From positions 337,779,844-337,843,843 of the forward strand of contig NC_090440.1 in assembly GCF_031143425.1 (NCBI RefSeq): 64,000 bases of DNA, in the 5' to 3' direction. This document shows positions 57,969-64,000 of this stretch, in pieces. Each line of letters opens with the position of its first letter. The stretch's first letter is position 1. Source of the stretch: Pleurodeles waltl (Eukaryota > Chordata > Amphibia > Caudata > Salamandridae). The notes under the pieces are model-generated. The model searched no databases, had not been told where the DNA came from, and saw nothing but the letters and a program-made list of their open reading frames with translations. Position numbers and translations under genes: made by a program.

Positions 57969-60440
57969 ATGGCTCGAGTGTCTGGGAAAGGGCCCCTGCT
58001 TTCACATCAGAGGAGTTGGAGAAACTCATGGATGGTGTCCTCCCCCAGTACACGCTACTCTACGGTCCTCCAGACAAACAGGTAAGTACACAGGCAGCAT
58101 GTTGTATGGGATATACCTGTGTGGAGAGGGCTGGATGTAAGAAGGAAAGGGGGAGAGTACGGTGAATGCAAGTGCCACATGGCAAGGGTAGGGATATGGG
58201 CCAATCAGTTTGACGGTGCAGTTGGTAATTACTTACTCTTCCCCCTGTACATTTCATGTAGGTCAGCGCCCACCAGAAAAAAGATATTTGGCGTGTCATC
58301 GCCAAGGACGTCCGGACCCTGGGGGTCTACCACAGACGGAGCATCCACTGCCGGAAAAGATGGGAGGACATTCGCCTCTGGAGCAAGAAGACAACGGAGG
58401 CTCAGCTGGGTATGGCCTCCCAACATGGGAGGGGTGCCCGTCGCACCATGACCCCCCTGATGTTCAGGATCCTGGCGGTTGCCTGCCCAGAGTTGGATGG
58501 GCGCTTGATGGCATCACAGCAGCCACAAGGGGGTGAGTACACTCTCATTCTGCTGACTTTGCGCGCAGTGGAGGGGTCTGGGTGGGGGAGGTGGGCTGTG
58601 GGTTTCCCTAGGCCAGGGCGAGTTCGGTAGACAAGGCCCCTCCATAAGGCAGGCCATGTGGCACCCCACCCCACCTCTGTAGAGTGCCAAGTACACCTAG
58701 TCATGCCCCTGTGTCATCTATGTGTGCAGATGTTGTCCATAGCCTTGTAGGCCATTTCCCAGGAATTGAACAGTGGAGCCCAAGAGCGCGGCGTAGTGCA
58801 GGGGGCTTCTGTGTCTGTCGTGTCCGCCAACGGTAGCGGTAATGCATGCACTCAACATGTCTTTCTTCTGTCGTTGTCCCCTTTTTGTGGTCTCCTTGTT
58901 CTTGTGTGCTTTAGCATCATCAGGCGGAGGAGCAGTGGCACCGGAGCACCGGCGGGCTGCATCCCACATGGCAATGGAGGGCCACACTACGGACTCGGAC
59001 TTCACCAGTGAGACGGAGGGCGAGGGGAGCTCCACGGCGGGGACAGGAGCTGAGACCAGTGACACGGACTCGTCCTGTGATGGGAGCTCCCTTGTGGTAC
59101 AGCCGCCTCCCCCCCCTTCCAGCACTGCCCTCCCAGCAGCCCCTCAGCCTTCGCCCCGTGCCCGCTCACCCGGGAGGGTGGGGATCACCTTCGCCCCAGG
59201 CACCTCAGGCCCTGCCCCAGTCACCCCTGCTGCCCTCAATGAGGAGGCCATTGACCTCCTCAGGTCCCTCACTGTTGGTCAGTCTACCATTTTGAATGCC
59301 ATCCACGGTGTAGAAAGGCAGTTGCAACAAACCAATGCATTCCTGGAGGGCATTCATTCTGGTCAGGTGGCCCTTCAGCGAGCTTTTCAGACTCTGGCCT
59401 CTGCACTGATGGCAGCCATTGTCCCTGTGTCTAGCCTCCCCCCTCCAACTTCCTCCACCCCGACCCAATCCCCTGTATCTCAGCCTATCCCAAGCACACC
59501 TACAGACCAGCATACACACATGTCAACACACAAGGGAAGCTCAGGCAAACATAAGCACCACACATCCCACAGGCACTCACGCAAGCATCACACACATGCA
59601 GACACACCAACATCCACTGCCTCCACTGTGTCTCCCTCCTCCTCGTCTCCCTCCTCCCTCCCAGTCTCGTCTACACTCACACCTGCATGCACTACCTCTA
59701 CAGCCACTACATCCCTCTCCAGCACACCCACCACCACACCCCTCTCACGTGCAGTCACCACCCCCACTACCATTCACACATCCCCTGTGTCCTCTCCCAG
59801 TGTGTCTGTGATGCCCCCTCCCAAGATACACAAATGCAGACACACACCCACCCAACAGCCATCCACCTCACGACAGCCTCCAGCGCATGCACCTTCACCC
59901 AAAGTCAGCAAACGTACACCTCCTACAACCACCACCTCTTCCTCCACTCCCAAACCCCCTCCAGCTACCCGTCCCAGTGTGTCCAAAAAACTTTTCCTGT
60001 CCAACCTTGACCTCTTTCCCACACCTCCCACACCCCATCCGTCTCCTAGGTCCCGAACTAGTACCTCAGCCACAACATCTCCGGGACCAGTGGTGCCTGC
60101 AGTCACCGGAATCTGGAGTGCACCGGCCACCAGGGCAGCCAGTGTGGCACGGAGCCACAGCACAGACAGTCCCCCACCTGTGACGCATCAGAAGTTGGCC
60201 AGTGCCCGGCGGGAGAGGGGGAAGACTCCAGCCACCAAAGGCGCTCTCAGGGGTCCCGGTGGGAGTGTGGAGTCAGCTGTGACACCTTCCAAGGTGGGGA
60301 AGGGCCACAAGAAACCCGGCAAGTCGGGGAAGAGCAGCACGGCGGAGAAGACCGCCATCATCCCCGCTGCCCAGGAGGCCACCTCCAGCACAAGCCCAGG
60401 TGCCCAGGATAGGCCTGCCAGCACAAGCCCAGCTGCCTAG
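57969..60440 (+). pseudogene. Gene C: second trihelix/SANT-like protein (copy 4)
   Basis: Exons 57969-58081 (frameshift from one missing G near 57985), 58262-58532 (271 nt, fully open: HQKKDIWRVIAKDVRTLGVY, HCRKRWEDIRLWSKKTTEAQ) and 58915-60440 (open). Exon 3 encodes an acidic Ser-rich start, a helical patch (ILNAIHGVERQLQQTNAFLE) and a Ser/Thr/Pro/His-rich tail. Exon 2 has no stop here, unlike copy 1, so this is the best template of the gene in the window. Stop at 60438 in the tandem-repeat zone. Confidence 0.75.
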
Positions 60441-60800
60441 GACAGGACCGCCAGCACAAGCCCAGCTGCCCAGGACAGGACCGCCAGCACAAGCCCAGCT
60501 GCCCAGGACAGGCCCACCAACACAAGCCCAGCTGCTGATGACAGGACCGCCAGCACTAGCCCACCTGCCCAGTAGGGGCCCTCCAGCACAAGCCCCGCTG
60601 GGCCATGAAGGACCACCTGCAAAAGCACCGCTGGGCCATGAAAGACCACCACCAAAATCCCCGCTGGGCCATGAAGGACCGCCAACAAAAGCCCCGCTGG
60701 GCCGTGAAGGACCGCCAGCAAAAGCCCCACTGGGCCATGAAGGACGGCCAGCAAAAGCCCTGCTTGGCCATGAAGGACCGCCAGCAGCTGAGTCCCTGCA
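60390..60800 (+). repeat. 33-bp tandem repeats, two subfamilies (copy 4)
   Basis: 60390-60600 uses a 33-bp unit with CAGGACAGGACCGCCAGCAC. 60600-60800 uses a different 33-bp unit with GGGCCATGAAGGACCGCCAG. Both periods are multiples of three and extend the gene C tail in frame with intervening stops. Confidence 0.8.
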
Positions 60801-61190
60801 ATGGAGACCGCCGCCTCAAGCACCGCTGAACAGGGCACCGCCATCTCAAGCACCGCTGAACAGGGCACCGCTGTCTCAAGCACCGCGGCACACGGCACCG
60901 CCATCTCAAGCACCGCTGAACAGGGCACCGCCGTCTCAAGCACCGCTGCACAGGGCACCGCCATCTCAAGCACCACTGAACAGGGCACCGCCATCTCAAG
61001 CACCGCTGAACAGGACACCACCATCTCAAACACCGCTGAACAGGGCACCGCCATCTCAAACACCGCTGAACAGGGCACCGCCATCTCAAGCACCGCTGAA
61101 CAGGGCACCGCCATCTCAAACACCGCTGAACAGGGCACCGCCATCTCAAACACTGCTAAACAGGGCACCGCTGTCTCAAGCACTGCTGGC
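60801..61190 (+). repeat. 30-bp tandem repeat (copy 4)
   Basis: About 13 units of 30 bp, core CTCAAGCACCGCTGAACAGG, homologous to the dimeric minisatellite of copy 1. Confidence 0.85.
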
Positions 61191-61229
61191 CCATGAGCGG
61201 CAAGGGCACTGACACAACTGAGTCCGTCA

Positions 61230-61510
61230 CGGGGTGAATGATGAACTCTGGGCACCATGCCCCCTCCAGAACCAGTGGAGACTGTCATCCACTACCTCTT
61301 TCCTTAGCAGGATGAAGCACTCTAGGCACCATGCCCCCTCCAGAACCAGTGGAGACTGTCATCCACTACCTCTGTCCTTAGCAGGATGAAGCACTCTGGG
61401 CACCATGCCCCCTCCAGAACCAGTGGAATTGTCATCCACTACCTCTGTCCTTAGCAGGATGAAGCACTCTGGGCACCATGCCCCCCCCAGAACCAGTGGA
61501 GACTGTTATC
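61230..61510 (+). repeat. About 73-bp tandem repeat (copy 4)
   Basis: Four units with GCACCATGCCCCCTCCAGAA and TCATCCACTACCTCTGTCCT, homologous to the 74-bp array in copy 3. Confidence 0.85.
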
Positions 61511-61890
61511 CACTTGAAAGACTGTGGCTTTGCACTCCCCAGGATTGAACAGTGGGCAGCCCACACACTGTAGAGACTTGTGAGACTGTGGCTTTGCACT
61601 CCCCAGGATTGTACAGTGGGCAACCCACCCACTGTAGAGACTTGAGAGACTGTGGCTTTGCACTCCCCAGGATTGAACAGTGGGCAACCCACCCACTGTA
61701 GAGACTTGAGAGACTGTGGCTTTGCACTCCCCAGGATTGTACAGTGGGCAACCCACCAACTGTAGAGACTTGAGAGACTGTGGCTTTGCACTCCCCAGGA
61801 TTGAACAGTGGGCAACCCACCCACTGTAGAGACTTGTGAGACTGTGGCTTTGCACTCCCCAGGATTGAACAGTGGGCATGTGGCCCCCTC
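61511..61890 (+). repeat. 64-bp tandem repeat (copy 4)
   Basis: Six units of 64 bp, same motif as in copies 1 and 3 (GAGACTGTGGCTTTGCACTC). Confidence 0.85.
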
Positions 61891-62580
61891 GTGGATTTGG
61901 CATCTTGCACTCAAGCGGCTGAGGTGCTCCCCCTTTCCCTCACCCTGAGGTGCCTGTTTAGTTGCTCTCTGATGCCCCTGCAGTGTTCTCTCCGTCATGG
62001 TCGGGGACCCAGTGTTCCATGGACTTTCTTAGAGCACTACCTGGACTACTGGGGGGTGTAACTTTGATGGATTGATATGCATTAGTGTGTGTGTTGTAGT
62101 GGGTGAGGGTGGGGGTGGTGCGTGTGTATGTCCCTGTTTTTTGCCTCCCCCCTACCCTGTGTCGTAGGTGCAGTACTCACCGTGGTCTTCGCCACCGGCG
62201 TTCGTGCTCCTGGTAGAGGAGCAGGAAGACTATTGCAGGAAGAATTTGGAGTTCCGTATCCATGCCGTCCTCGTTCCTCGTGGGGTGTGTAGAGGTGAGC
62301 GTTTTCCCTTCGGGATTCCTGTTTCCACCGTGTTTTTATCAGCGGTGAATCCGCCCCGGAAAAGGTTGCGAATTGGCCTGTCATAATAGTGGGGGCGGTA
62401 CATTGTCTCCCGTCTGTCTGTTGGCGGTGAGCGTCACGCTGTTTGTTTGTACCGTCGTGGCGGTCGGAGTGTTAAAGTGGCTGTCTTTTGTGGTCGTTAT
62501 TGCAATTTTTTTACCCCCGGCCTGTTGGCGATCTTACCGCCGCTTTAACACAGACCGCCAGGGTTGTAATGACCACCCTT

Positions 62581-64000
62581 ATGTCTATACCATAAGCTTC
62601 ACATTGGCTACCCATAAAAGACACATTGATGAAATGGTGAGAAGTTATTCATGGAGATTTGTATTCCTGTACACCTCAGATCTGCACCGCTGTATGCACC
62701 AGGAACACTGAACCGTTAGTGCTAGAGTTGCCCCGCAGGGCTTGGAGCTCCATTAGCTTGGTATCATCAGTTGCCTTTTCAGGTCTCCATCAATAGGTGC
62801 TTTAAATCCCCTGTACCACTGTGTACCTTGTCAACATGTTAAAATAATTAACACAAGTTTGGGTGATCCGTCTGTACTTACAGGCATAGAAACTTGTCAA
62901 TGATAATTAACTCTAGATAATTTTCTTTGTCATTTTCCGTGTCCTTAATGTTGCTGCTACTGTTTCTCATGTTGATACCCCATTCCCCTCCTATGATAGT
63001 GTCTCACTCCAGCATTACTTTATAACCATAGTGAGTTTCCATCTTTGTCTCTTGCTTTTTGTTTGTTTATTCTTCAATTGTCAATTTTTGTCATTCATGA
63101 ATTATGAATCATACAAAATTTCACAGCTTTATTCTGTGAAACGAAAACGTGCAATGTAATATCTAACTTTGTTTGCATTTACATCAAATTATTTAAAATC
63201 CCTTTGGTTTCAATTTACGAATTTTGCAGTGTTATCGTATTTTTTATATAAACGATCTTTAAAGCATTTAATGTCAATTTAAATCACTGAATAAAGATAA
63301 GGAAAAACTCTCTCAAATTACGTGATTTTCTGTAATAAACATTGTGCTCTCTCGTATACTCACAAAGCCTTTCAACGTGGTATGGTTGTTGTCAATACTG
63401 AACTTTCAAAACCATAATACCCACATTCTGAATAACCTAAATTGGTTCTGTGCTTACATTTGTTGCGTAACCCATTCTAACCAATATCCAACTCATATCC
63501 TGGAAAATGTGACCAGTGGACATGGTTTCAATTTACTGTTTCAAATATGCATATTTGAGTACGGCCCTTGGGTTCCTACTAATCCACTATAGATTGTCCT
63601 GATTAAAGCCATGCAAAATCTTTAATGTAAATTGTATAAAGGTGGCTTACCCACCTGATGAGAAAATTCTGCCTCACTTTTACAGCATTATGAATTGCCG
63701 CCATGTTTTTGTCTGTTTATATCTGGTAAGTGTCTGGGTATCATTTTCGTTGAATAAGTCTAAGGACCGGCCTGAGGGTTCCTACGCTATGGGAATCTGC
63801 AATTATATTTTGTTTTTACTTTCATGTAACTGGATTAAACATATAAGTGACTAAAAAAAATATAAGGAATATAAATTACTAATCAAATTTTTAAAACATG
63901 CTGTATTTTTGAAGGACCACTCGTTATACACTTATATTTCTTATGCCGGAAATTGTAATCACTGAAATACGACTACAGTTGGTGTTAAATCAGTGAATTA
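62581..64000. other. AT-rich sequence, no feature supported
   Basis: No coding similarity, terminal repeats or tandem repeats recognised. May be unique or an old decayed repeat. Confidence 0.5.

Larger units (their letters stand above)
56387..62263 (-). pseudogene. Harbinger DDE transposase (copy 4)
   Basis: Exon 1 62263-62181 (83 nt, MDTELQILPAIVFLLLYQEH, donor GTGAGT). Exon 2 from 57522 after TTCATAG restores phase, giving HHPLGHVRRWQHPPVYRPLV. A TGA at about 57440 (codon CGA in copy 1) follows STMEE. A frameshift lies in the G run at 57062-57070 just after IGAIDGTHVALAP. The second exon ends before a 99-bp intron (56868-56770, GTGAGC...TTGCAG), and exon 3 opens with GDSGYPNLSW. RRVIGRTFG has Gly where an acidic residue is expected. 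The C-terminus ends IQQYFQ at 56387. Gene C lies in the first intron on the other strand. Confidence 0.83.
54080..62577 (+). mobile_element. PIF/Harbinger copy 4 (near full length, 8.5 kb)
   Basis: Left end GGCTCTCATTACAACATTGG, right end CCAGGGTTGTAATGACCACC, CTT duplicated at 54077-54079 and 62578-62580. Same order as copy 1: gene A, opposite-strand transposase, gene C, tandem-repeat blocks, transposase exon 1. Each gene carries at least one disabling change. Confidence 0.92.

Noticed and set aside
62590..62720. ASHWLPIKDTL reading, recalling the LHWLP motif of LINEs
   Set aside because: No further similarity upstream or downstream; too short to support a LINE remnant.

Overview
The window is a stack of transposable elements with no recognisable host gene. 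Repeat density, very long LTRs, several 8-9 kb PIF/Harbinger DNA transposons, a degraded Polinton/Maverick (adintovirus-like) element and a class I endogenous retrovirus point to a giant, repeat-rich vertebrate genome. I infer a salamander, probably a newt. That species guess rests on remembered repeat families, not on a search.

Layout. 1-3279: 5' LTR (about 3 kb), leader and gag start of LTR retrotransposon X, minus strand. 3280-14269: minus-strand LTR of a second family (Y), split by Harbinger copy 1 (4890-13790, target duplication TAA). 14270-20498: Harbinger copy 2, old, reversed, cut at one end by Y and carrying a 5'-truncated CR1/L2-type LINE (18600-19960). 20499-22736: LTR fragment and anonymous flank. 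22737-39524: Harbinger copy 3 (target duplication AAG), internally deleted, holding a complete provirus (25787-38542, 852-bp LTRs, target duplication AAAC), which itself carries a non-autonomous hAT transposon in gag (28768-31403, target duplication ACTTACAT). 39526-53966: Polinton with terminal inverted repeats starting AGT and a probable 6-bp target duplication, CATAAA/CATACA, once copy 3 is removed from its left tip. Its polymerase end is rearranged (inverted polB piece, minisatellite, and a second copy of 21753-24327). 54080-62577: Harbinger copy 4 (target duplication CTT). 62578-64000: AT-rich, no supported feature.

The full Harbinger elements share a three-gene plan. Two trihelix/SANT-like genes (A and C) lie on one strand and the DDE transposase on the other. 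An 83-nt transposase first exon at the far end of the element is conserved in three copies and matches exon 2 in phase, so gene C and a block of minisatellites sit inside the transposase's first intron. Every transposase copy here is broken. The Polinton keeps recognisable polB, packaging ATPase, core-like proteins, adenain-like protease, major capsid, pVI-like, minor capsid and integrase genes, nearly all disrupted. The provirus has a uniform gag/UAG/pol reading-frame plan with a broken pol, but an uninterrupted 503-codon gamma-type env.
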